From assembly GCA_027533425.1 (NCBI GenBank), contig JAPZUD010000009.1:1-33868 (forward strand): 33,868 nucleotides of DNA, written 5' to 3'. Position 1 is the stretch's first letter. Each line of letters starts with the position of its first letter. Positions 26,331 to 33,702 of this stretch are shown here, piece after piece. The stretch is from Beijerinckiaceae bacterium (GTDB lineage: Bacteria; Pseudomonadota; Alphaproteobacteria; Rhizobiales; Beijerinckiaceae). Both the position numbers and the translations under genes were made by a program. The notes below the pieces were generated by a model. It was given only the letters and a program-made list of their open reading frames with translations, was not told the DNA's origin and did no database searches.

Positions 26331-27191
26331 ATGCCCCCGTCCCTGCCCGCCCCCGCTGACAATCCCTGCATCCTCTGCGTGGCCATCACCGGCTCCCTCC
26401 CTACCAAGGAGAACAACCCGGCAGTTCCGATCACGATCGCCGAGCAGGTCGAATCGACGCAGGAGGCGTTCGAGGCCGGCGCGACCATCGCCCATTGCCA
26501 TGTCCGCGATGACGAGGGACGCCCGACCTCCGACCCCGAACGCTTCGCCCGGCTGAAGGAAGGGCTCGAGAAACATTGCCCGGGCCTGATCATCCAGCTC
26601 TCCACCGGTGGCCGCTCCGGTGCCGGCAAGACGCGGGGCGGCATGTTGCCGCTCCGCCCGGACATGGCCTCGCTCTCGGTCGGATCGAACAATTTCCCGA
26701 CCCGCGTCTACGAGAACCCGCCCGATCTGGTGGATTGGCTCGCCTCGGAAATGCGCGCTTACGGCGTGAAGCCGGAAATCGAGGCCTTCGACCTCTCCCA
26801 CATCGTGCAGGCTTGCCGGATGGCCGCCGATGGCCGACTGAAGGGCCCGCTCTACGTGCAATTCGTTATGGGCGTGAAGAATGCCATGCCGGCCGACGAG
26901 CGCATCCTCGACATCTATATCGAGACGCTCCGCCGCCTCGCCCCAGATGCGCAATGGTGCGCCGCCGGGATCGGCCCGGAGCAGATCCGCCTCAACGAAT
27001 GGGCGATCGCTCGCGGCGGCCATACCCGCACCGGCATGGAGGACAATGTCCGCCTTGACCGGAACACCCTCGCCCCCTCGAACGCAGCCCTCGTGAAACG
27101 GGCCGTCGCGCTCTGCGAAAACTATGGCCGGCCGGTCGCGACCTGGCAGCAGGCGCGGCAGATCCTTGGCCTCGCCATGCCGGCAGCCTGA
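26331..27191 (+). CDS. Beta-keto acid cleavage enzyme (BKACE, DUF849)
   Basis: This 286-residue TIM-barrel Zn enzyme belongs to the 3-keto-5-aminohexanoate cleavage (Kce)/DUF849 family. These enzymes join a beta-keto acid with acetyl-CoA to give acetoacetate and a new acyl-CoA. The zinc motif HCH is at residues 55-57 and the catalytic-region GMEDN at 236-240, with Glu237 and Asp238; QLSTGG (89-94) and the GSNNFP segment are also typical. Substrate varies widely in the family. It lies 24 bp after tetR and opposite a putative quinate/shikimate to protocatechuate operon, so beta-ketoadipate, which the protocatechuate route yields, is a reasonable candidate but unproven. Dehydrocarnitine and others remain possible. 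Confidence 0.9.
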   Translation: MPPSLPAPADNPCILCVAITGSLPTKENNPAVPITIAEQVESTQEAFEAGATIAHCHVRDDEGRPTSDPERFARLKEGLEKHCPGLIIQLSTGGRSGAGKTRGGMLPLRPDMASLSVGSNNFPTRVYENPPDLVDWLASEMRAYGVKPEIEAFDLSHIVQACRMAADGRLKGPLYVQFVMGVKNAMPADERILDIYIETLRRLAPDAQWCAAGIGPEQIRLNEWAIARGGHTRTGMEDNVRLDRNTLAPSNAALVKRAVALCENYGRPVATWQQARQILGLAMPAA

Positions 27192-27200
27192 GCGGCATCC

Positions 27201-27229
27201 TTGCCCGCCAATTCACGGCACGCTATATC
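27201..27229 (+). promoter_or_regulatory. Promoter of modABC
   Basis: The sequence TTGCCC (27201-27206), a 17-nt spacer and TATATC (27224-27229) form a sigma-70-type promoter pointing to modA. The -10 lies inside the left arm of the ModE box, so bound ModE would exclude RNA polymerase. The spacing is ideal; each hexamer matches four of six consensus positions. Confidence 0.65.
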
Positions 27230-27244
27230 CTTCAAGATATAGCG
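27221..27244. promoter_or_regulatory. ModE operator upstream of modA
   Basis: A perfect inverted repeat, CGCTATATC and GATATAGCG with a 6-nt spacer, agrees with the known ModE recognition sequence (CGYTATAT arms). It begins 41 nt before the modA start, overlaps the modABC -10, and a modE homologue lies at the far end of the same gene group. This is one of the clearest regulatory sites in the window and implies repression of molybdate uptake when the metal is plentiful. Confidence 0.9.
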
Positions 27245-27261
27245 TGACCTGGGAATCCCCG

Positions 27262-28047
27262 ATGCATCGCCGCCTTTTCCTCGCCTCGGCGATCGCCCCG
27301 CTCGGCCTTGTCCGACCCGGCCCGGCATGGGCGCAGGCGGGAAGCGGCCGGCCGGTTCTGGTCTTCGCCGCCTCCAGCCTGCAGACGGCGTTCAACGCCA
27401 TCGGGCGGGAATGGCAGCAGGAAGCCGGCCGGAAGGTCACCTTCTCCTATGCGGCGTCATCGGCCCTTGCCCGACAGCTGGAGCAAGGCGCTCCGGCCGA
27501 CCTCTTCGCTTCTGCCGATCTCGACTGGATGGATTGGGCGCAGCAACGCAACCTGATCCGCCCGGAATCGCGGCGGACGCTGCTGGACAACACGCTCGTC
27601 CTTATCGAACCCGCGGATCGCGCGCCCACCATCCTGAAGATCGCCCCCGGCTTCGCCCTCGCGGAGGCTCTGGGCGATGGTCGCCTTGCCACCGGGCAGG
27701 TGCAATCCGTTCCGGTCGGGCGCTATGCCAGGCAGGCGCTGACCCATCTCGGTCTGTGGGATTCCCTCCAGGCCCGGATCGCCGGCGTCGAGAATGTCCG
27801 TACCGCGCTCGCTCTGGTGGCACGGGGCGAGGCCCGATTCGGCATCGTCTACGCGACGGATGCGAAAGCCGAGCCGCGGGTGCGCGTCGTTGACACCTTC
27901 CCCGCCGGCAGCCACCCGCCGATCCACTATCCTGTTGCGATCACGGCAAAGGCGGCCCATCCGCAGGCGGAATCCTTCCTCGATGCCCTATCTTCCCCGG
28001 CGGCAATCCGTATCTTCGAGGCGGAAGGTTTCCGTGTGATGCGCTGA
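27262..28047 (+). CDS. modA: Molybdate-binding periplasmic protein ModA
   Basis: This 261-residue binding protein feeds molybdate (or tungstate) to ModBC. It has a signal peptide at residues 1-25 (HRRLFLAS resembles a twin-arginine start; cleavage after AWAQA). The ligand-binding stretches follow: VFAASSLQTAFNAI with Ser38/39, SYAASSALARQLEQGAPADLF with Ser66/67, the SVPVGRYARQAL loop near 150, and GIVYATDAK with Tyr197. These match the positions that hold the oxyanion in E. coli ModA. The ATG at 27262 follows the ModE-controlled promoter and gives a proper signal peptide; the ribosome binding site is weak (GGGAA). Confidence 0.95.
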   Translation: MHRRLFLASAIAPLGLVRPGPAWAQAGSGRPVLVFAASSLQTAFNAIGREWQQEAGRKVTFSYAASSALARQLEQGAPADLFASADLDWMDWAQQRNLIRPESRRTLLDNTLVLIEPADRAPTILKIAPGFALAEALGDGRLATGQVQSVPVGRYARQALTHLGLWDSLQARIAGVENVRTALALVARGEARFGIVYATDAKAEPRVRVVDTFPAGSHPPIHYPVAITAKAAHPQAESFLDALSSPAAIRIFEAEGFRVMR

Positions 28048-28056
28048 GGTTTGACA

Positions 28057-28758
28057 GTGCCCGAACTCACCCTCTCGCCCGAGGAATGGACAGCGATCCG
28101 GCTGAGCCTGCGCATAGCCGGGCTCGCGACGCTGGCCAGCCTGCCGCTGGCGATCCTCGTGGCGCATTGGCTGGCGCGCAGCCGCTTCCGGGGCAAGGTG
28201 CTGGTCGATGGCCTTGTCCATCTGCCGCTGGTGCTGCCGCCGGTCGTCACCGGCTATGTCCTGCTGGTGCTGTTCGGCCGGCGCGGCCCCGTCGGCGCCT
28301 GGCTCGAACAGACTTTCGGCCTCGTCCTCTCCTTCCGCTGGACCGGCGCCGCCCTGGCCTGCGCGGTGATGGGCTTTCCGCTGATGGTCCGGGCGATCCG
28401 TCTGGCCATCGAGGCCATCGATCCGCGCCTCGAACAGGCGGCCGGCACGCTCGGCGCCTCGCCAGCCTGGGTTTTTGCCACGGTCACGCTGCCGCTGGCC
28501 CTGCCCGGCATCATTGCCGGCGCGGTCCTGTGCTTTGCCAAGGCCCTCGGCGAATTCGGCGCCACCATCACCTTCGTGTCGAACATCCCGGGCGAAACCC
28601 AGACCATCCCTGCCGCGATTTACGCCTACACGCAGATTCCCGGCGGCGATGCCGGCGCCTTCCGGCTGTCCATCGTCGCCGTGATCATCGCGCTGGGCGC
28701 GTTGGTCGTCTCGGAAATCCTGGCGCGGCGCAGCGGAACCCGGGCGGTGCCGGAATGA
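28057..28758 (+). CDS. modB: Molybdate ABC transporter permease ModB
   Basis: This 233-residue membrane permease has five to six hydrophobic segments and the EAA-type coupling loop (EQAAGTLGASPAWVFATVTLPLALPGI, about residues 129-155). The family end motif KALGEFGATITFVSNIPGETQT follows. The GTG at 28057 is chosen: GAGG lies 7 nt upstream, while an in-frame TTG two codons earlier would leave almost no space. It is 9 nt after modA, and its stop overlaps the modC start (ATGA). Confidence 0.94.
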   Translation: MPELTLSPEEWTAIRLSLRIAGLATLASLPLAILVAHWLARSRFRGKVLVDGLVHLPLVLPPVVTGYVLLVLFGRRGPVGAWLEQTFGLVLSFRWTGAALACAVMGFPLMVRAIRLAIEAIDPRLEQAAGTLGASPAWVFATVTLPLALPGIIAGAVLCFAKALGEFGATITFVSNIPGETQTIPAAIYAYTQIPGGDAGAFRLSIVAVIIALGALVVSEILARRSGTRAVPE

Positions 28759-29855
28759 TCCGTTTCGCGTGCCGGCTCGACCGCCGGGATTTCCGGTTCG
28801 ACGTCGCCTTCGAGGCCGAATCCGGCATCACCGCCCTGTTCGGTCCCTCCGGCTCCGGCAAGACCACCGCGATCCGCCTGCTGGCCGGCCTCGAACATGC
28901 GAAGCAAGGCCGGATCACCCTCGGCGAGACGGTCCTGCTTGATACGGCGCGCGGCATCGCCCTGCCGCCGCATCGCCGCCGGATCGGCCTCGTCTTCCAG
29001 GATGCACAACTCCTGCCGCATCTCGATATCCGCGCCAATCTCACCTATGGCCGGTTCTTCACGCCGCGCGCCGAACGCCGGATCGCGTTCGAGCCGGTGG
29101 TCGAGATGCTGGGCATCGGCCATCTTCTTGCCCGCCGGCCGGACACGCTCTCCGGGGGCGAGCGCCAGCGCGTCGCCATCGGCCGCGCCCTGCTGGCCAG
29201 CCCGCAGCTCCTGCTGATGGATGAGCCACTCGCCTCGCTCGATGCCGCCCGCAAGGCGGAGATCCTCCCTTTCATCGAACGCCTGCGCGACGAATTCGGC
29301 GTGCCGATCGTCTATGTCAGCCATGCGGTCGAGGAAGTCGCGCGCCTCGCCGCGCGGGTGATCCGGCTGGAAAACGGGGCCGTCACGGCGGCGGGCAGCC
29401 CGGCCGAGGTGCTGGCCCCGGCAGCGCTGGCGAGCATGGCGGAGCGGTTCGACGCGGTCTCGGTGCTTTCGGCGCCCGTCCGCCGTTACCTGCCGGATTA
29501 TGGCGTGACCCTGCTCGATCATCCCGCCGGCGAGATCGTCGTGCCGGGCCAGATCGCCGCGTCGCGGGGCGAGGTGCGGATTGCCATCCGCGCCACCGGC
29601 GTGACGCTTGCCGTCGGGCGCCCGTCGCAGATCAGCGTCCGGACCATCCTCTCGGGTCGGATCACCGCCATCGACCGCACGGAAAGCCCCTTCGCCATGG
29701 CCACCCTCGCCCTGCCGGGCGGCCAGACGCTGAAAGCCTATGCAACGCGGCTCTCGCTCGATGCCCTCGGCCTTGATATCGGTGACGAGGTCCAGGCGCT
29801 GATCAAATCCGCCACGATCGACGAACGCAGCCTCGCGCTGCTGCCGCCGGGCTGA
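28755..29855 (+). CDS. modC: Molybdate ABC transporter ATP-binding protein ModC
   Basis: This 366-residue ATPase has Walker A GPSGSGKT (30-37), Q-loop Gln82, signature LSGGE (132-136), Walker B LLLMDEP (152-158) and H-loop His190. A C-terminal Mop/TOBE domain (about 285-360) binds molybdate in relatives and can inhibit the transporter. The ATG at 28755 overlaps the modB stop by 4 nt. It is convergent with modE, with only 5 nt between stops and no terminator. Length and order are standard for ModC. Confidence 0.95.
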   Translation: MIRFACRLDRRDFRFDVAFEAESGITALFGPSGSGKTTAIRLLAGLEHAKQGRITLGETVLLDTARGIALPPHRRRIGLVFQDAQLLPHLDIRANLTYGRFFTPRAERRIAFEPVVEMLGIGHLLARRPDTLSGGERQRVAIGRALLASPQLLLMDEPLASLDAARKAEILPFIERLRDEFGVPIVYVSHAVEEVARLAARVIRLENGAVTAAGSPAEVLAPAALASMAERFDAVSVLSAPVRRYLPDYGVTLLDHPAGEIVVPGQIAASRGEVRIAIRATGVTLAVGRPSQISVRTILSGRITAIDRTESPFAMATLALPGGQTLKAYATRLSLDALGLDIGDEVQALIKSATIDERSLALLPPG

Positions 29856-29860
29856 ACAGC

Positions 29861-30274
29861 TCAGCCATCCGGCCGATCTGGCCCGGTTTCGGGCCCGGCC
29901 AGTTCAGCCTCGAACGGCGCGAGTTCCTCGGCAATCGCCGCCCGGGTGCGGGCCTCGATCCGGCGATAGGCGGCCAGCAGCGCCTGCCCGAACGGCGTGA
30001 GCTGCGCGCCGCCGCCATGCGCCCCGCCGGCGGCGGCCAGCACGACCGGCTGCCGGAACATGCGGTTCACCTGGTCGACCAGCAGCCAGGCCCGGCGATA
30101 GCTCATGCCAAGCCGTCGCCCGGCTGCCGAGATCGAACCGGTCTCGCCGATCGCCTCGATCAGGTCGAACTTGCCCGGCCCGAGCCGGTGATCGGCGCCC
30201 AGCAGGATGCGCAGGCGCGGGACGGCGCCGGCCATCCGGCTTTCCGGGCGGAACCGGGGCGCCGGCCCGGTCAT
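29861..30274 (-). CDS. modE: ModE-type regulator without molybdate-binding domain
   Basis: This 137-residue protein matches only the N-terminal winged-helix part of ModE. It has the helix-turn-helix GSISAAGRRLGMSYRRAWLLVD (46-67), then VNRMFRQPV and a Gly-rich wing with LTPFGQALLAAYRRIE. E. coli ModE is about 262 residues, because two Mop domains follow the DNA-binding part; here the protein simply ends. Such short ModE-like regulators occur in other proteobacteria. It lies one base after the GNAT stop and faces modC. The ModE box at 27221-27244 is its likely target. How it senses molybdate is unclear. A second in-frame Met at residue 14 could be the real start. Confidence 0.85.
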   Translation of the reverse strand: MTGPAPRFRPESRMAGAVPRLRILLGADHRLGPGKFDLIEAIGETGSISAAGRRLGMSYRRAWLLVDQVNRMFRQPVVLAAAGGAHGGGAQLTPFGQALLAAYRRIEARTRAAIAEELAPFEAELAGPETGPDRPDG

Positions 30275-30275
30275 C

Positions 30276-30713
30276 TCAGCCCCTCAGCGCCTTGGAGAAA
30301 TAGCTCCCGGTGCGTCGGTACCCGTTCTTCAGGTAGAGATTGTCCACCCGGGCGCCCTCCTCGGTATCGAGCTGCAGCAGCCCGCACCCGTCCTCCAGCG
30401 CCCGCGCTTCGGCGAATTCGAGCAGCTTCACGCCATAGCCCTTGCCGCGATGCTTCCGGTCCACCACGACATGCTCGATATAGGTGACGAAGCCGTCATG
30501 GATGTTGTGGTTCGGCACCATGCCGATCAGCCCGACAAGATCCTCGCCCGTCTCGGCAATGAACATGCGGTAGCCCGTCGCCCGCGCGACGAACACGCGC
30601 TGGGCATAGGTCTGCATATCGAGATCGGGAATAAGCTGGCGGATGACCGGATAGGCCCGGTGGTAATCGGTATCCGAACGCGCCTCGCGGATGGTGATGG
30701 ATTCGGTGGTCAT
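30276..30713 (-). CDS. GNAT-family N-acetyltransferase
   Basis: This 145-residue single-domain acetyltransferase uses acetyl-CoA. Motif A, VVVDRKHRGKGYGVKLLEFA (82-101), carries the acetyl-CoA pyrophosphate loop RGKGYG. The C-terminal GYRRTGSYFSKAL closes the fold. The substrate cannot be told from sequence. The ATG at 30713 is chosen as the first Met before the fold (MTTESITIREA). Its stop is one base from the modE start (TGAGATG), so the two are probably co-translated, though a link to molybdate is not evident. Confidence 0.88.
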   Translation of the reverse strand: MTTESITIREARSDTDYHRAYPVIRQLIPDLDMQTYAQRVFVARATGYRMFIAETGEDLVGLIGMVPNHNIHDGFVTYIEHVVVDRKHRGKGYGVKLLEFAEARALEDGCGLLQLDTEEGARVDNLYLKNGYRRTGSYFSKALRG

Positions 30714-30826
30714 GATGCAATCAATCCTCGTGATCCGGGGATTCTGGCCTCTCCCGCGAAGATCATCAATCCCGAATGGCACGGCAGCGGCAGGATTGCG
30801 GAAAGCAAGCCGGGAAACCCCGATCG

Positions 30827-30908
30827 GGCCAACCGGCGATCAGAAATCCAATCGTGGGTTCGAGAACAACGTCGAGAAAGGATGGCAGGGGAGGAGGGAT
30901 TCGAACCC
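30827..30908 (-). repeat. 82-bp direct repeat, copy 1, with tRNA-Trp 3' fragment
   Basis: This copy is identical at 80 of 82 positions to 30938-31019, with a period of 111 bp. Its last 26 bp (30883-30908) reproduce the 3' end of tRNA-Trp, including the CCA, acceptor strand and half of the T arm, and then the match stops. The rest of a tRNA is missing, so this is a remnant and not a second tRNA gene. It lies just downstream of the tRNA at the edge of the accessory segment. Confidence 0.9.
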
Positions 30909-30937
30909 GGGTCTTCTGCTGATCGCCTCTGGCCAAA

Positions 30938-31070
<133 letters not shown>

Positions 31071-31094
31071 ATCGGGCGAACCCGAGAGACAGCG

Positions 31095-31123
31095 CGGATA
31101 GCATGGGCCTTCGGGCTGTGCAA
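31095..31123 (-). promoter_or_regulatory. Candidate tRNA-Trp promoter
   Basis: The minus strand has TTGCAC (31118-31123), a 17-nt spacer and TATCCG (31095-31100), placing the start about 18 nt before the tRNA. Spacing is ideal and the hexamers are moderate. The -35 lies in one arm of the hairpin at 31115-31150. Confidence 0.4.
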
Positions 31124-31150
31124 TCCCTTCCCGCCGGGGAATTGCACAGC
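31115..31150 (-). terminator. Hairpin after the hydrolase gene
   Basis: A perfect 10-bp stem (31115-31124 with 31141-31150) with inner CCC/GGG pairing begins 7 nt past the hydrolase stop. No U-tract follows, so it is a weak terminator or an mRNA end-stabilising structure rather than a classic intrinsic terminator. It separates the hydrolase from tRNA-Trp. Confidence 0.5.
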
Positions 31151-31157
31151 GCCCGGC

Positions 31158-32141
31158 TCATTCGAGCTGGCTGCGCAGGAACAACGTCACCTGATCACGC
31201 AGGGCGGCATGGATCGCCGCGCGGTCAATCCCCGGCGCGTCGGTGCAGAGCTCGCCGAGCCGCGCCATCGCGGCGGGCGGGCACGGATCGATGAAAACGT
31301 GATGCCCGCCCGCGACACGCCGCCGCTGCGGCACAGGCAGGATGGCCCGCATCAGCGTGTCGCCATTGCTGGCCGAGGGGACGATGGCATCGCCCGTTGC
31401 CTCGTGCAGCTGGACCGGCAGGCGCAGGGTGGCAAGGCCTTCCGGCCCGAACGGCATGGCCAGCGGCGCGATCAGCACCAGCGCCTTGAGACGCGGCTCG
31501 CGCGGCGGCTGCCACTGCCCGGCCTGCGAGCCGGGATAGCGCATATCGGTGACCTGCGAGCAGAGAACCGCATTGTCCGGCGACTGGCGGCAATAGGCCG
31601 GCCAGCGCGCGAAATCCGGTGTCGCGCCGGCGAGCACCAGCGCGGTGTAGCCGCCGGCGGAGTAGCCGATGGCCCCCATCCGCGCGGGATCGGCGCGATC
31701 CGCGAGGCGCGGATCCTTCAGCACGGCCTGCAGCGCCAGCTGTGCCTGTTCCGGCCGGTCGATCGGGGCGAGACCGGCATCGCGCCGTTCCGTCCGGCCG
31801 GCGGCATCGCCGACATGGACCGGCGCGACCACGATGAAGCCCGCGCGGGCAAGATGGCTGGCGAGATCCCGATGCGCGAAGGGCGAGCCGCCCGATCCAT
31901 GCGAGAGCAGGACGACCGGGAAACGGCCCTCGGCAGGCGCGGCATCGCGGCGCGCGGCAACCGTGTAGGGGCCGGCCTCGAAGGGGTTTTCCGCGTCGCG
32001 GGTCGGATACCAGGCAAAGGCATCGAACGGCATTTCGGCCGTGACCTGGACGCGCAGGATCCCGGCGGAGAAGGGCGTGGCCGCGAAGGGCGCGTGGCTG
32101 GAAAAGGCGAGAGAGAGAAAAACAAGAAATCGGGCGAGCAT
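31158..32141 (-). CDS. Secreted alpha/beta hydrolase, dienelactone hydrolase/PAF-acetylhydrolase-like
   Basis: This 327-residue exported serine hydrolase has a signal peptide at about residues 1-21 (MLARFLVFLSLAFSSHAPFAA). The fold is alpha/beta hydrolase. The oxyanion segment is VVLLSHGSGGS (76-86), the nucleophile Ser161 lies in GYSAGG, Asp251 in ATGDAIVP is the likely acid, and His280 or His281 in GGHHVFI is the base. Cys184 and Cys194 may form a disulfide. The pattern resembles predicted dienelactone hydrolases and PAF-acetylhydrolase-like lipases. The natural substrate is unknown. The ATG at 32141 is preferred because it gives a proper signal peptide; the frame stays open 22 codons upstream. 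It is not obviously linked to its neighbours. Confidence 0.82.
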   Translation of the reverse strand: MLARFLVFLSLAFSSHAPFAATPFSAGILRVQVTAEMPFDAFAWYPTRDAENPFEAGPYTVAARRDAAPAEGRFPVVLLSHGSGGSPFAHRDLASHLARAGFIVVAPVHVGDAAGRTERRDAGLAPIDRPEQAQLALQAVLKDPRLADRADPARMGAIGYSAGGYTALVLAGATPDFARWPAYCRQSPDNAVLCSQVTDMRYPGSQAGQWQPPREPRLKALVLIAPLAMPFGPEGLATLRLPVQLHEATGDAIVPSASNGDTLMRAILPVPQRRRVAGGHHVFIDPCPPAAMARLGELCTDAPGIDRAAIHAALRDQVTLFLRSQLE

Positions 32142-32216
32142 GGGAAATCCATCAAATCTGACGCCACAGGGGCAATGAAAACCGGAAAAAATAATGGAAG
32201 GCGACAATAAGCCTCA

Positions 32217-32245
32217 CCGATAGAGCCGATCCACCGTGACTTCAA
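32217..32245 (-). promoter_or_regulatory. Weak promoter candidate for the hydrolase
   Basis: The minus strand shows TTGAAG (32240-32245), a 17-nt spacer and TATCGG (32217-32222), about 75 nt before the hydrolase start. It lies in the 286-bp divergent spacer shared with the HExxH protein gene. No clear promoter for the plus direction and no obvious operator were seen there. Confidence 0.3.
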
Positions 32246-32427
32246 CCTCTTGTCGCGAGAATGGTAACCGATCCACGCATCCGAACCGGCAAAGGCAAGC
32301 CGATGGGCAGCGATCGACTGCGACGGGACGCCCCTTGCCCCGGCCGGCAACTCTGGCATGGTCATGGGAACGGCGGGTCTATCCCCCTCGATGCAGGGCC
32401 GGCCGGACCTTACCGAGAGGTGGTGCC

Positions 32428-33606
32428 ATGCGCTTCAGACCGGGTTTCGCCGCTGCTGTTTTCGGGCGGGCAGGACTTGCCCTCTGGCTCCTCACGGCCC
32501 TGCCCGGCGCCACATCACCTGCTGTGGCGCTCGATGCCTGCAAATGCGAGGACCTGACGGAACTGCAGGTGACGCTGGCGCGGATCCTCTTGTTGCGCAA
32601 CCGCTTCGCAGCCAAGGCCCGCGAACTGGCAGACAAGTTCGGCCAGAACCCGAAAGGCTCGGCCCTTTCCGCCGCCAACAAAGCAACACGCGATTTCCTG
32701 GAAGGCACCGACGAGAATTCCGCGGCCTTCGGCCTGCCGCCGGTCAAGCAAGGTGAGCTGGCGCGGGTCGAATATGTCAATCGCGGCATGCAGGAGCAGC
32801 AGAACTGGCAGGACGAGTTCCGCCGGACAGGGCAATATCCCCAGTCAACCGGGATCAGCGACGGCATGCGATGGAATGAATTCGGCGAACTCGTTGTCGA
32901 TCAGGCCTATCGCGACCGGATTTCCAGCGAATGGAAGAAGGCCGGAAAAAATCTGTGCGAGCCTGTCAACCCGAAGAAATTTGTGGAGGATCTCTCTGCC
33001 GGGGCGAAATGCGCCGGAATCGCGCGGGGCAATATCGAACATGAGCGCGTCCACCAGCGCACCTGCGAACAGATGGGCTTCTGGGCCTTCCGCGATCGTC
33101 CGCCCCATCTTCTCATGGAAGACGAGGTGAAAGCCTATACCCGTCAGGCCGAGGTGCTGGCGGGCGAAATCCAGCGCGTGCTGGGCTCGAAGCGCACGCG
33201 CGTGCTGCAGAAACCGTTCGGGGCCTGCCCGGAATGCTACCTCGAGGCAAAGGCGGAATGCCTGCGCTCCTACCATGTGAACGGCGCGAAGGGCGGGATC
33301 GTCTTCCGGCAGGGGCTGGTCTGCAACATCTACAAGCCCTTCTCGCTGAAGAGCGTGGGCATGTCGAAGGTCGATTTCTCGATGACGCCCAAAGGCGAGA
33401 CTTCGGCCGGGACCTACAGCTATGGCGGCACCGGCGGCGGCGCCAGATTCTCCGGATCGGGGCTCTACTCCATCGCGGTCGGCGAGAACGACGCGAAGAT
33501 CACGTTGTACAGCGAGGGGATCGCCGATACGCCGAAAGCCAAGGTCGAGGACAAGGGCTCCGGCACCTTCACCATGACGCCGCTCGAGAAGAATTGCGAC
33601 GAGTAA
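32428..33606 (+). CDS. Secreted Cys-rich protein with HExxH motif, putative metallopeptidase
   Basis: This 392-residue protein is not a family I recognise. A signal peptide covers residues 1-35 (hydrophobic AGLALWLLTALPG, cleavage near PAVALDA). The mature part has paired cysteines: Cys38/40, 177, 195, 213, 267, 270, 278, 299 and 390. Residues 205-209 are HERVH, a zinc-peptidase HExxH motif. Glu231 or Glu233 in MEDEVKAY lies 22-24 residues after His209, which is gluzincin-like spacing. The C-terminal 90 residues are Gly/Ser/Thr-rich and beta-like. The ATG at 32428 has GAGAGG upstream. It is read towards tuf and ends before a two-sided hairpin. Protease activity is inferred from the motif only. 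Confidence 0.65.
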   Translation: MRFRPGFAAAVFGRAGLALWLLTALPGATSPAVALDACKCEDLTELQVTLARILLLRNRFAAKARELADKFGQNPKGSALSAANKATRDFLEGTDENSAAFGLPPVKQGELARVEYVNRGMQEQQNWQDEFRRTGQYPQSTGISDGMRWNEFGELVVDQAYRDRISSEWKKAGKNLCEPVNPKKFVEDLSAGAKCAGIARGNIEHERVHQRTCEQMGFWAFRDRPPHLLMEDEVKAYTRQAEVLAGEIQRVLGSKRTRVLQKPFGACPECYLEAKAECLRSYHVNGAKGGIVFRQGLVCNIYKPFSLKSVGMSKVDFSMTPKGETSAGTYSYGGTGGGARFSGSGLYSIAVGENDAKITLYSEGIADTPKAKVEDKGSGTFTMTPLEKNCDE

Positions 33607-33613
33607 CAGCCGA

Positions 33614-33646
33614 ACGAAAAACGGGCGACCCCAGAGGATCGCCCGT
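33614..33646 (-). terminator. Intrinsic terminator after tuf
   Basis: An 8-bp perfect stem (ACGGGCGA at 33621-33628 and its complement at 33639-33646) with a 10-nt loop is followed on the minus strand by TTTTT. It lies about 57 nt past the tuf stop. In the plus direction the same hairpin sits 15 nt after the HExxH protein gene but lacks a U-tract, so it may serve that gene weakly. Confidence 0.85.
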
Positions 33647-33702
33647 CATGTTCTTGCTGCAGCACCAGACCGGGATGCCATGGCCTCCCGGCGAAGGCTC
33701 TA

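Noticed and set aside
30883-30937. Second tRNA gene joined to copy 1 of the repeat
   Set aside because: Only the acceptor 3' strand and half of the T arm are present. The following bases form no anticodon or D arm.
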